Source: Pelagibacteraceae bacterium
GTDB taxonomy: Bacteria; Pseudomonadota; Alphaproteobacteria; Pelagibacterales; Pelagibacteraceae
Reading direction: 5' to 3'
DNA length: 64,000 nt
NCBI GenBank assembly: GCA_022763425.1
Contig: JALEGD010000001.1
Coordinates: forward strand, 310,001-374,000
The translations under genes were made by a program, and so were the position numbers. The notes beneath the pieces are model-generated. The model was not told the DNA's origin and ran no database searches. It was given only the letters and a program-made list of their open reading frames with translations. Numbering within the stretch: position 1 is the first letter of the stretch; every line of letters begins with the position of its first letter. Positions 35,877-44,228 of this stretch are shown here, one piece after another.

Positions 35877-36707
35877 CATTCTTTCTTTCTTTGAGGCAGC
35901 GTTTCCAAAAGGCAAGCTGTAAGTTAAGAAATATGCATCTCCATCTGCTTCTTCGCTTGTGCCATATCCAGAACCTTCAACATCTTTTCTTTCATTTTCA
36001 TAAATTTTATAGCCAGCTTGGAGATAACCTTTAGATAATTTGTATTGTGCAAACAGAGATGATACTTGAGACGTTTGCTCTGTTTTGATCACTGTTTCAT
36101 CGTATTCTTTACCAACAAAAGTATTGTAGCTAAAACCAATATCTAATTTGTCATTCATCTCACGGCTTAAAGTTAAACCTGCATAATCTCCATTTCTTAC
36201 TGTATCTTGTGCCTCAACCGATCCATCAGTTTGTTTTCCAAGCGTAATCATGTACGTAATTTTATTAAAATCATTTACAAAGGAAACATTATAACCTTGC
36301 ATTGTTTTTGATGCATTTGCACTTTCTTGAGTAGTGTTAGCATCAGCATAAAATCCACTAAAACTCATTAAAGAGTCATTAGCTAATGTTTTCATTACAG
36401 ATGCTTCAATTTCTAATGTTTCAGATGGCGTATCATCTTCAGTTCCAGTAAAATCAGAGGTATCAAAATTTACGTATTTTCCTAAAACAGAAATCGACAA
36501 GTCATCATTAATTTCTTTAATAAAATAACCACCTAAGTTTGTAGTCTTTAATTTTGCAGCTTCATCTGTACCAATAAAATCATTATCGTTTCTCTCAAAG
36601 CCCAATCCATTGTAACCTGTAAACAATTCAGATTTCATTTCTGCGTGGGCAAAAGATGAGATTGTAGGTACAATTGTTAGAATTGTAAGTAATGATTTTA
36701 AATTCAT
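35814..36707 (-). CDS. Outer-membrane beta-barrel protein (porin-like), unknown
   Basis: 297 residues with a signal peptide (1-22, ending AHA) and alternating beta-strands typical of a small barrel (LGGYFIKEINDDLSISVLGKYV, SSLFAQYKLSKGYLQAGYKIYE). The barrel seems to end at FLTYSLPFG (about residue 266), followed by an unusual 30-residue C-terminal tail without a terminal aromatic. The last bases of the gene lie against the remnant at 35742. The gene and its upstream region appear to sit between two copies of the same 5' sequence, so it may have been inserted there. Confidence 0.65.
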   Translation of the reverse strand: MNLKSLLTILTIVPTISSFAHAEMKSELFTGYNGLGFERNDNDFIGTDEAAKLKTTNLGGYFIKEINDDLSISVLGKYVNFDTSDFTGTEDDTPSETLEIEASVMKTLANDSLMSFSGFYADANTTQESANASKTMQGYNVSFVNDFNKITYMITLGKQTDGSVEAQDTVRNGDYAGLTLSREMNDKLDIGFSYNTFVGKEYDETVIKTEQTSQVSSLFAQYKLSKGYLQAGYKIYENERKDVEGSGYGTSEEADGDAYFLTYSLPFGNAASKKERMLMMHKPDIVEFSTIGGSVGD

Positions 36708-36757
36708 GATGCTTCATTATAAAATATACTTTCTATTGTCAATTTGAAATAAATTAT

Positions 36758-36985
36758 ATGAACAAAGAGAATGCGTCGAAGTTGTGGAAAATCATTCAAC
36801 AGGCAGGGGATGATTTACAAGGAAAACTTCCAGATCACCCCAACCATCCTAAAGGAAGAAACCCTTATGCGCATGTTGCACTATGTGTCAAAAACAAATT
36901 TAAACTGAGTTACAAAGATATTCCTGATAGCTTATTTGATGATGTGGTTCAGTATATTGAACACTTAAAAGATAATCCTAGCTAA
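36758..36985 (+). CDS. Small conserved-looking soluble protein, unknown
   Basis: 75 residues, not recognised. A helical N-terminus (MNKENASKLWKIIQQAGDDL) is followed by a loop with PDHPNHPKGRNPYAHVA and a helical C-terminus. There is no membrane segment. Existence of a diverged second copy with synonymous changes (35742) shows that the protein sequence has been under selection. It may bind nucleic acid or a metal through the His/Asn-rich loop, but nothing proves it. Confidence 0.7.
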   Translation: MNKENASKLWKIIQQAGDDLQGKLPDHPNHPKGRNPYAHVALCVKNKFKLSYKDIPDSLFDDVVQYIEHLKDNPS

Positions 36986-36988
36986 GTC

Positions 36989-37111
36989 TTAAAATCCCAT
37001 ATTAGACCAATTGTCTTTATTACTAAATCGATCAAGTTCTTTTTTGGTGGCTGGTTTAAATAAGATCCAACCCACGACAAGGGTTAAGAGAAATAGAATA
37101 AGTGTCTGCAT
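36989..37111 (-). CDS. Small single-span membrane protein, 40 residues
   Basis: Starts MQTLILFLLTLVVGWILF and continues with a charged tail (KPATKKELDRFSNKDNW). The topology is one N-terminal span with a cytoplasmic tail, similar to several other small proteins in the window. There is no strong ribosome binding site. No family was recognised. Confidence 0.5.
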   Translation of the reverse strand: MQTLILFLLTLVVGWILFKPATKKELDRFSNKDNWSNMGF

Positions 37112-37126
37112 ATTAATTATATAACC

Positions 37127-37270
37127 TTAAATAAAACCGAGTTTCGTTAAAATTCCAATTGCAACAAAGGTAATTACAAGCATGGTCATCAGATACAACA
37201 GAGTCTTAATTATTTTCTCACGTTGCTTTGTTTTTTTATCGTGCTCTTGTTGTAATTCGTTTTCGTCCAT
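37127..37270 (-). CDS. Small tail-anchored membrane protein, 47 residues
   Basis: From the ATG at 37268-37270 the protein is MDENELQQEHDKKTKQREKI followed by a C-terminal hydrophobic span (about 22-45). A TATAAT box lies just upstream of this ATG on the minus strand (about 12 bases), which would give a leaderless transcript. A longer frame starting further upstream is possible but adds a poorly structured stretch. This is the last gene before the defence island. Confidence 0.5.
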   Translation of the reverse strand: MDENELQQEHDKKTKQREKIIKTLLYLMTMLVITFVAIGILTKLGFI

Positions 37271-37431
37271 AAGATTTATTATAACAGAAGAGTTGTTATC
37301 GCAAAAAGGGAAATACTTTGAAATGTGGGGCAAACAAAAGCCAGAAGCTACGCAATAATTTTATGAACAGATATTTTTTTATAAGAAATAAAATCATAAA
37401 AATGTCATTATTATAAATTAGCTTTTAAATA

Positions 37432-37866
37432 ATGGGGCAAGTCCTTAGAATTAGAGAACCTTTATCTTACAGGTATACTAGCAGAATCAAACGAAAGCAT
37501 GAGACTCTAGAAGCTAAAATTATCATTCGTAGTAGTGATTTTCCTCCAACAGTAAGACTGCCCTTTGAAAAATTAATTGATAAATGGTCAAAAATTTATC
37601 CATATGACAGTTTTTTGAGGTACAGACGGTATCTAAAGCAAATTGAAATACCTTTTATTACCAAATTCCCACTTCTTAATGGCTGGGGCAATATTTATAT
37701 GTTTTCACCTTTTGAGTCTGAAGAAAAAAGCATTTATTATGAAAATCGTCACCGTGTCAGACAAGAGTTTGATGAAGCTATAAAAAGTTTACCAATATTT
37801 GACGGTACTTTTGTAGATAAAAATAAAATCATACCAATTGCTAAACAGTACGAGCTAGATTTTTAA
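37432..37866 (+). CDS. Unknown protein at left edge of defence island
   Basis: 144 residues, not recognised. It is basic and rich in aromatic residues (SYRYTSRIKRKHE, RYRRYLKQIEIPF), with no membrane segment. It lies alone, with about 160 bases of AT-rich sequence before it and 52 after. It could be a nucleic-acid-binding protein on composition, but no domain is visible. It marks the start of the stretch with strongly AT-biased codon use. Confidence 0.6.
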   Translation: MGQVLRIREPLSYRYTSRIKRKHETLEAKIIIRSSDFPPTVRLPFEKLIDKWSKIYPYDSFLRYRRYLKQIEIPFITKFPLLNGWGNIYMFSPFESEEKSIYYENRHRVRQEFDEAIKSLPIFDGTFVDKNKIIPIAKQYELDF

Positions 37867-37918
37867 AAATATATTTTAAAAGTGTTAAATTGTCGTTTAA
37901 TTTTGTTAATGTAATTTA

Positions 37919-38128
37919 ATGAAAAAACTTATTGTAGAATTTGAAAACAGCATATCTTTAAAAGAATTTGATGATAACATTGATCTTCTTGTAGAGACAT
38001 TTCCGAAACAAATGTCTATTGTGATAAAAGTGGAAAATCATAAAGATAAATCCGTAGCAACATTGTGGCCCAATACAGACACCAAGTCTAAAGAAAGAAA
38101 AGTTTGGCAAATACAAGAAGCGCTATGA
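37919..38128 (+). CDS. Small protein coupled to 38125 gene, unknown
   Basis: 69 residues, soluble, not recognised (start MKKLIVEFENSISLKEFDDN, end VWQIQEAL). Its stop overlaps the next ATG by 4 bases (ATGA at 38125-38128), so the two gene products are probably made in fixed proportion, as in a two-subunit or toxin-antitoxin-like pair. No toxin or antitoxin motif is recognised. Confidence 0.55.
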   Translation: MKKLIVEFENSISLKEFDDNIDLLVETFPKQMSIVIKVENHKDKSVATLWPNTDTKSKERKVWQIQEAL

Positions 38129-38535
38129 AGAGCAAAATTATTTCATTTTCAACTTATGCTGATGAATATCTCATTTATGAAAAGAAAACTAAGATAGGTG
38201 ATAAAGAGTATAAAACTATAATTGAAATTAATAAGAAGCTTGTAAGTCCATATAATTTTGCATTAATTTCAAAAAAATTTAATCCACTAGATTTTGATAT
38301 CATTGAACTTGGAGAGTTTTTGTATCAAAATGAGATATCGTTTAAATTGATACTACCTTTAAAAAATACAAAAGGCTTCTATTATAAGTATTTTCCTCAA
38401 AACCAAGGTTACCGAGATCATTATACTATGGATGATAATTTCAGTCTTAGAGAAAAAAGACCGGCAGAACATTTTGAGTATTTAGATATTTTTAATAATC
38501 AGATTAATGGTTTTTTTAAAAATACAAAGCTTTAA
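38125..38535 (+). CDS. Unknown protein, coupled to the 37919 gene
   Basis: 136 residues from the ATG at 38125 (a TTG start 21 bases upstream is less likely because the ATG forms an ATGA overlap). It is an alpha/beta-looking soluble protein (KSKIISFSTYADEYLIYEKK, FKLILPLKNTKGFYYKYFP) with no recognised domain. Small size and position in a defence island make it a candidate accessory or toxin-like protein; that is inference. Confidence 0.55.
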   Translation: MKSKIISFSTYADEYLIYEKKTKIGDKEYKTIIEINKKLVSPYNFALISKKFNPLDFDIIELGEFLYQNEISFKLILPLKNTKGFYYKYFPQNQGYRDHYTMDDNFSLREKRPAEHFEYLDIFNNQINGFFKNTKL

Positions 38536-38628
38536 AAATAATCTTTAATATAGTAATTTTATTTAAGTCCTGATTTAGAAAATAAACTCTACTTGCTGGG
38601 ACTCTAAACACAACGCTAAAGGAGACAT

Positions 38629-38802
38629 ATGAAACAATCTAAAAAATCTGTTCTTCAAAGAATGTATGAAGAAATACAAAGAAATGGCGGTCCTTCTGGT
38701 CCAATATCGCAAGCATTAGTTGATGCTTATGAAGGCAAAGATTATACCAAGCCTTATGAGTTCAAAAGAATTATTCAATTTAAAAAAAGAGGAATATTTT
38801 GA
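38629..38802 (+). CDS. Small basic protein before membrane nuclease, 57 residues
   Basis: Starts MKQSKKSVLQRMYEEIQR, then GGPSGPISQALVDAYEGKDY, and ends with a basic FKRIIQFKKRGIF. An excellent ribosome binding site (AAAGGAG) lies 5-11 bases before the ATG. The stop overlaps the start of the nuclease-like gene by one base (TGATG). The strong ribosome binding site and tight coupling make it a real gene; it may be a regulator or inhibitor of its large partner. Confidence 0.6.
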   Translation: MKQSKKSVLQRMYEEIQRNGGPSGPISQALVDAYEGKDYTKPYEFKRIIQFKKRGIF

Positions 38803-40406
38803 TGAGTCTTTTTAGTGATATCAAATCAAGAATTAATTTAAGAAAAGTTTTAATTCTAAAAGACCAGTGGAAGAAGTATTTTCCTTCAGTTAAAGAATTT
38901 TTATCTGTTGAAAATCTAAGATCAAATATTTTAGATGAATTAGATCCAATTAAGAAAATTGCATTTCCAAAATCAAAAGAGGATGTCTACAGGACGATAA
39001 CACTTGTTGCGATTACCAATGCTATATTAGCAGGACTTCCAGGAAAAATGGGTATTGGAGTTGTAATATCCATAGCTCTTGAAGTTGGAATGGCTGTATC
39101 TATTGCTAATCACTATGGATTTCATGAAGTTAAAAAAGAAAATATCTATAAATATTTAGGTACAGTTACGACTGTAATTTTATCAATTATATTTTTATTT
39201 AAAGAAATTTTGTCTGCTACTTTTTCAGTATTTTCATCATTTACAGGCCCTATAAATCCTTTAATCCCCGCTGAATTGCTAGTGACTAATCTTTTTGGAA
39301 TTATATTTTTAGTTGGATTTAAAGAAATGAAAAGCAAGGGAAGTTTCAATGTTCCAATCTTGACCTTTTATTCTATCGTAAAAGAAACAATTTCTCTCAC
39401 AAATCATCAATATGAATTTGTTAAAAATAAGCCTCCAGAAATATTTAAAAAAGTAAGAAAAAAATTAGTTAGCTTTTTTAAAGGCGAGGTAGATTTAAAA
39501 GATATCTCTAACTCTGAAATCAGAGGGGATGCATTTACTGTGCTGTGTAGTGCACAATTATTAGATAAAAACTATAGCGCTTTAGAAGGTCCACTTGGTC
39601 AAAAATTTATTGAAGCGGTCAGACAATCTTTTCCAACACAAATTAAGCCCGATGCATCTTTAGATGATATTCGAAATCACTTAATGTCATACGACAGCGA
39701 TCAATTACAAAGTTTAATTGATAAAAATATCAAAGGTAAATTGTTTGAAATTTTAGTTAAAACCAGAGAAAATGCTGATGGCAATGAATGGTCAGCCGAG
39801 CAACATCCTGACATAAACCATCCTGGAACCGATCTTGTTTTAACCAATTCAGAGACTGGTGAGCAGATTGAAGTACAGTTAAAATCAACATTTAATAAAT
39901 CTTATGTAGAGACAGAAATGGAAAAAAATCCAGATACTATTTTTATTGTATCTGATGAGGTAGCTGCGAAAATTAACGATCCAAGAGTAATTCCCGCAGG
40001 TTTAACAAATGATGAAGTTAGTAATATCGCGAGGGATAAAGCAAAAAAATTCATAGACGGAAAAATAGATATTGATGACCTTGTTATTAATGTCGGAGGA
40101 ACATCTTTGGCATCAGGTGTTTTTTCAATAGTTCCTTATTTTATTGCTTATAAGAAAAAGAAAATTTCAAATGAGCAATACCAAAAGGTTCTCGAAACTC
40201 TAATTCCAAATTCAACAACCAATTCAATTAATTTAATCTTAAAATATTCTGCTGGAGGAATGTTGTATCTTTGGTGGAGACCAGCACGACTAATTATAGG
40301 TTCTTTATTTGACGATGAGAAACAGGAAGAACCTAAAATTTCACAAACTGAAAAAAAATATTCTAGAAGAGAATTGCTAAAACTCAGTTTTATAAAAATA
40401 ATTTAA
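38802..40406 (+). CDS. Membrane-anchored protein with Mrr-like PD-(D/E)XK nuclease domain
   Basis: 534 residues. Four hydrophobic stretches at about 65-105, 118-146 and 158-174 include a segment resembling DUF697 (LPGKMGIGVVISIALEVGMA). The central domain (about 305-395) has a nuclease-type layout: E316 in KGKLFEIL, D344 in HPGTDLVL and E-V-Q-L-K at 357-361, as in Mrr-like enzymes (D ... QxK). A second hydrophobic pair lies at about 430-510. It could cut incoming DNA at the membrane. The domain assignment is mine from motif spacing; no known full-length family came to mind. Confidence 0.6.
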   Translation: MSLFSDIKSRINLRKVLILKDQWKKYFPSVKEFLSVENLRSNILDELDPIKKIAFPKSKEDVYRTITLVAITNAILAGLPGKMGIGVVISIALEVGMAVSIANHYGFHEVKKENIYKYLGTVTTVILSIIFLFKEILSATFSVFSSFTGPINPLIPAELLVTNLFGIIFLVGFKEMKSKGSFNVPILTFYSIVKETISLTNHQYEFVKNKPPEIFKKVRKKLVSFFKGEVDLKDISNSEIRGDAFTVLCSAQLLDKNYSALEGPLGQKFIEAVRQSFPTQIKPDASLDDIRNHLMSYDSDQLQSLIDKNIKGKLFEILVKTRENADGNEWSAEQHPDINHPGTDLVLTNSETGEQIEVQLKSTFNKSYVETEMEKNPDTIFIVSDEVAAKINDPRVIPAGLTNDEVSNIARDKAKKFIDGKIDIDDLVINVGGTSLASGVFSIVPYFIAYKKKKISNEQYQKVLETLIPNSTTNSINLILKYSAGGMLYLWWRPARLIIGSLFDDEKQEEPKISQTEKKYSRRELLKLSFIKII

Positions 40407-40416
40407 TATTTTTACT

Positions 40417-40430
40417 TTGATCTAAATCAC
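40417..40430 (+). promoter_or_regulatory. CRP/FNR-like dyad upstream of methyltransferase
   Basis: TTGATCTAAATCAC matches the FNR consensus (TTGAT, four bases, ATCAA) at 9 of 10 defined positions. In its wider context (TTTGATCTAAATCACAAA) it is also close to the CRP consensus. It lies 21 bases before the GTG start of the methyltransferase and 10 after the previous stop, the right place for a repressor or activator site. The binding protein is unknown. Confidence 0.5.
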
Positions 40431-40451
40431 AAATAACTTTATCAATAATTT

Positions 40452-41465
40452 GTGAAAACAATTAAGTTTATTGATTTATTTGCTGGCGTAGGGGGAATGA
40501 GGATAGCACTTGAACGTTCTGCTTTTAAAAATAATATTTCGCAAAAATGTGTTTTATCTTGCGAAATTGATAAACGGTGTAGAGAAGTTTATCAAAATAA
40601 CTTCTTAGATAATGATTTTGTAGAAGACATAAAATCTATAAATAAAAAAAATATTCACAAAATAGTTCCAGATCATGATGTTTTATTGGCCGGTTTTCCT
40701 TGCCAACCATTTTCAAATGCAGGAGTTGTGCAAAGAAGGTACTTAAATAGGCCACATGGTTTTAGTGATAAAAAACAAGGCAATTTAATTTTTAACGTTA
40801 TAGATATTTTAAGACATAAAAAACCTAGTGCTTTTATTTTAGAAAATGTGAAAAATTTAGGTTCTCATAACAAAGGACGAACACTCCAAGTTATTTTAAA
40901 AGAATTAAGAAAAGATTTTTATGTTCCAGATCCAAAAATATTAAATGCAAAAGATTTTGGATTACCTCAAAAACGAGAGCGGATTTATATAATTGGTTTT
41001 AAAAAAAAGAAATCAACAGAATTTAATTATCCAACACCAACGTCGCAAAGGACATCTGTTGGAAAGATTTTAGAGAAAAAAGTTAGCAAAGAATATACAA
41101 TCTCTGATCGTTTATGGACTGGTCATAAAAATAGAAAAATAAGAAATTTAAAAAGAGGAGCGGGATTTGGATATAGGTTGTCAAAATCAAATGAACCTTT
41201 TACTAGAACAATTACTTCTAGATACGCTAAAGATGGAAGTGAATGTTTAATTTATCAGGGCAAGAATAAAAACCCAAGATTTCTCACTCCCAGAGAGTGT
41301 TTCAGATTGCAAGGATTTCCAGAGAGTTTTAAAATATCAAAATACAAGACACATGCTTACCAACAAGCGGGGAATGCAGTACCTGTAAATGTTGTAACCA
41401 AAATTTGTGATAATATTTTTAATTATATTTTTACAACTTCAAAAAACTTAAAAAAAACAGCTTAA
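40452..41465 (+). CDS. drmMII: DNA cytosine-5 methyltransferase (DISARM DrmMII-like)
   Basis: 337 residues with the full set of C5-methyltransferase motifs: I (DLFAGVGGMR, residues 8-17), IV (GFPCQPFSNAG, catalytic Cys84), VI (ILENVKNLG, Glu131), VIII (PQKRERIYI), IX/X (TPRECFRLQGFPESF, YQQAGNAVPV). The target-recognition region between VIII and IX is short. It methylates cytosine to protect host DNA; the target sequence cannot be predicted. Class 2 DISARM uses such a methylase. The start is GTG, preceded by a CRP/FNR-like dyad. Confidence 0.9.
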   Translation: MKTIKFIDLFAGVGGMRIALERSAFKNNISQKCVLSCEIDKRCREVYQNNFLDNDFVEDIKSINKKNIHKIVPDHDVLLAGFPCQPFSNAGVVQRRYLNRPHGFSDKKQGNLIFNVIDILRHKKPSAFILENVKNLGSHNKGRTLQVILKELRKDFYVPDPKILNAKDFGLPQKRERIYIIGFKKKKSTEFNYPTPTSQRTSVGKILEKKVSKEYTISDRLWTGHKNRKIRNLKRGAGFGYRLSKSNEPFTRTITSRYAKDGSECLIYQGKNKNPRFLTPRECFRLQGFPESFKISKYKTHAYQQAGNAVPVNVVTKICDNIFNYIFTTSKNLKKTA

Positions 41466-41471
41466 TTTTTT

Positions 41472-41500
41472 TTTACATCAAAGTTTGTCAATGTTAAACT
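41472..41500 (+). promoter_or_regulatory. Sigma-70-like promoter of the restriction genes, likely leaderless
   Basis: -35 TTTACA (41472-41477), 17-base spacer, -10 TAAACT (41495-41500). Transcription would start at about 41507-41508, on or next to the ATG at 41508. No ribosome binding site precedes this ATG, so the drmE-like transcript is probably leaderless. The promoter lies right after the methyltransferase stop, which separates expression of the modification gene from that of the other genes. Confidence 0.5.
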
Positions 41501-41507
41501 AGATGTT

Positions 41508-44228
41508 ATGGGGAATGCTAATAAAGATATTATAAGCGCATTACCAAAAGACTACGATTGGATCGATAGTATTAATTTTGAGACATTTGCAAGCAAAGAG
41601 CATTATTCATCTCCGCCAAAAATATTAAAATTTCTTTTAAATATTATAGACCATTTTGAGGACCAGCATTTGAGTTTTGTACTACCTGCTAAAAAAAATA
41701 TTTCTTATATTTTGTCGATTTTATTTGCTTTAGAAAAAATCAGAAAAAATCAAAAAAACTTTATTGATGATTTTGAAAACTTTTTGAAACCTGGAACTAA
41801 TGTAATTTATAATTTAGAAAATTCAGAAAAAGGGAAGGTTTATAAATACCTTGGAAAAAAGGAGGGTGAAGAAGAAATTACAGTTATTGAAACATTGCCA
41901 TCTAGAGGTTTAGATCCATGCAGAATAGAGAGAAAAATAACAAATCTTTTACAATTTTATCCAACGACAAAAAATAAACCAGTAGGAAGGAGACCTCCAA
42001 AAGATTATCTACCAGAGCGTAATCATTTAGATAAATTGTTAAATATTGATACTTTTAATAACCCATTCTTATTAAGAAATTCAATAATAGTTCTCACAGA
42101 AAAAAAGAGCATTAACACTTTTTTCGATAATCAAAAAATTAACGGCAGTTTACTCAAAGATTTTATTTCAATCGCTCAAATCAATGAGGAAGGTGATTTA
42201 GAAAAGTTTAAAAAATTTGACTCGATCTCAAATGATGAAAAAAAAGAAAGTATAAAAATTGAACCATTAATTATTTATTGTCACAACATCTATTCATTAT
42301 ATGAATATTTAAAAAAACACAAAGATACTAAAGTTATTTTAACCGATACAGTTTCTAAGTTAAATAATGTTTCTATTTTAAAACAAATACAAGAAATTAA
42401 TTCTAACCACAAATTTATTACTTTAAATGACTATGATGACTTTGAAAATTTAGAGGATTTTAAATTAAAAATTGATCACCCGATTTGGAAATTTGAAAAA
42501 TCTGAATTAGATGATTGGATAGAATTAGATGAAAATACTATACAAAATAATAGAAATTATAATTCTTTTGACAGTAACTCAAAAATAAAAAAATATTTTG
42601 TAAATTATATAAATAAAAAAAAAACAATTTTAGACATTCCTGAAAATATTTTTGATAAAATTAATAGAAAATTAAAAATTTTGGATGAATTAGTTAAAAA
42701 ATCAGAAGAAAACTCCGATGAATTAATTGATATAAATTACAAGTTCAGAAAACTAAAAGGTAGAGTCCAAGATTACATTTTTGGCTTTAATGATGAATTA
42801 AAAAATATTTTTGAAGAAAGTTTAAAAGAAATAGCAAGTTTTAGAAAAGATAGACAAAATCTATTTTCAGACCAGACTTATGACACAATAGTAAATATTG
42901 AAAATTATTTTAAAGAAATAGATTTAACAAATAATAATTTTTTTAAAAATCGTCTTAAATTATTAAAAAATATTTTAGAAGATTCTCAAAACCAATTTAA
43001 TAAATCAACCACAACTTTTATCGTTGATAATCCTAAAGTAAAAAAACATTATGAAGAAAACATAAGAGAAAAATTTAATTTAGATTTTGAAATTAATTCA
43101 TCCTTTAGACCAAGGCGAAATTTTAAATTTGCTTTAATTTTATCCGAGTTATCTGAAAGAAGAATAAGTAAAATTTTAAATAAAAATTACTATAAAGAAT
43201 TAATATTTATTGCAACACCAACAATGAAAGAAAATATAAATAAAATTATTGATTATGATAATTTCAAATGGAAAAAATTTTTACTAGATAACGGTATTAA
43301 ACACAAATTATCCAAGCTAAATAATATTACAGATAATCATTTTAATTATAAAGAACACCATCAATATCAAAATTCAAAAGAAGATTTGACTAATAATGTT
43401 TTTATTCAATTAGATAATCCGCTTTTAAAAGAATTGAAAAATGTAGAAAAATCAGAGGATAAACTAGAAACAAATTATGTAGAATTCTATGGTGATTGTT
43501 ATTCATTATTCTCTCAAAATACACAGATCAAAGTTTTAAATAATATTTTTTTTAATTCTAAGTCTCGAGAAACCAAGTCAGTTAAAGAGTTGGTACCCGA
43601 GGATTATGTATTATTGAGAGACTCATCTGATCGAGATGTAGTAGAAAGTGAAGCGAGAATATTAGCAGTTGAAAATAATATTAATTATGAAGATTTAAAG
43701 AAATATTCTTCATTATGGTTAGAATTAATTTGGGAGCATTTAAAAATAGCCGAAAATACTGCGGCATCTCACAGTAATAAATCTAAGTATAAAAAAATAT
43801 TAAGAAAAAATGGTTATAAAAAAAGTGATGGCACCATTAGAAATCTTATAAACAACTTAATTATTTGTCCTGATGATGAGATAGATTTAAAGATTCTTAT
43901 GTCATCTTTGAATGAGTTTGTTGGGAGGGAGGTCATTACAAAAGAAGAGGTAAAAAAAATCTATATTTCAGCCTACAATCAAAAAAATATTCACAGACAA
44001 GCAGGAAGAAATATTTCTTTAAAAATTTCACAATCTTTAAGTAATGAAGAGGTAATTATTGATAGAGAGCCAGTTAGAGTCGATTACAATAGAGATGGCT
44101 CAATTTCATTAAATTCTAATGAAAGTAATAACCCAGAAGCTTGGATTGTGCAGGTAAAAAAAGTTGATGATGATGTAATTTACACATCAAAAATTGACTC
44201 CAATAGACTAAAATGGATTGATACATGA
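41508..44228 (+). CDS. drmE: DrmE-like protein of class 2 DISARM
   Basis: 906 residues, with no well-known domain. Position between the methyltransferase and the DrmA/DrmB genes, length and the C-terminal region (YKKILRKNGYKKSDGTIRNL, ending with a small beta domain) fit DrmE of class 2 DISARM. The N-terminal part (LSFVLPAKKNISYILSILFALEKIRK) looks like a degenerate helicase- or ATPase-like first domain without a Walker A motif, and coiled coil-rich helices fill the middle (about 370-520). The role is unknown in the family. It overlaps the next gene by 4 bases. Codon use is strongly A/T-biased. Confidence 0.6.
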   Translation: MGNANKDIISALPKDYDWIDSINFETFASKEHYSSPPKILKFLLNIIDHFEDQHLSFVLPAKKNISYILSILFALEKIRKNQKNFIDDFENFLKPGTNVIYNLENSEKGKVYKYLGKKEGEEEITVIETLPSRGLDPCRIERKITNLLQFYPTTKNKPVGRRPPKDYLPERNHLDKLLNIDTFNNPFLLRNSIIVLTEKKSINTFFDNQKINGSLLKDFISIAQINEEGDLEKFKKFDSISNDEKKESIKIEPLIIYCHNIYSLYEYLKKHKDTKVILTDTVSKLNNVSILKQIQEINSNHKFITLNDYDDFENLEDFKLKIDHPIWKFEKSELDDWIELDENTIQNNRNYNSFDSNSKIKKYFVNYINKKKTILDIPENIFDKINRKLKILDELVKKSEENSDELIDINYKFRKLKGRVQDYIFGFNDELKNIFEESLKEIASFRKDRQNLFSDQTYDTIVNIENYFKEIDLTNNNFFKNRLKLLKNILEDSQNQFNKSTTTFIVDNPKVKKHYEENIREKFNLDFEINSSFRPRRNFKFALILSELSERRISKILNKNYYKELIFIATPTMKENINKIIDYDNFKWKKFLLDNGIKHKLSKLNNITDNHFNYKEHHQYQNSKEDLTNNVFIQLDNPLLKELKNVEKSEDKLETNYVEFYGDCYSLFSQNTQIKVLNNIFFNSKSRETKSVKELVPEDYVLLRDSSDRDVVESEARILAVENNINYEDLKKYSSLWLELIWEHLKIAENTAASHSNKSKYKKILRKNGYKKSDGTIRNLINNLIICPDDEIDLKILMSSLNEFVGREVITKEEVKKIYISAYNQKNIHRQAGRNISLKISQSLSNEEVIIDREPVRVDYNRDGSISLNSNESNNPEAWIVQVKKVDDDVIYTSKIDSNRLKWIDT

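Noticed and set aside
38104-38124. TTG start for the 38125 gene
   Set aside because: The ATG at 38125 forms an ATGA overlap with the upstream stop, the usual coupling in this window.
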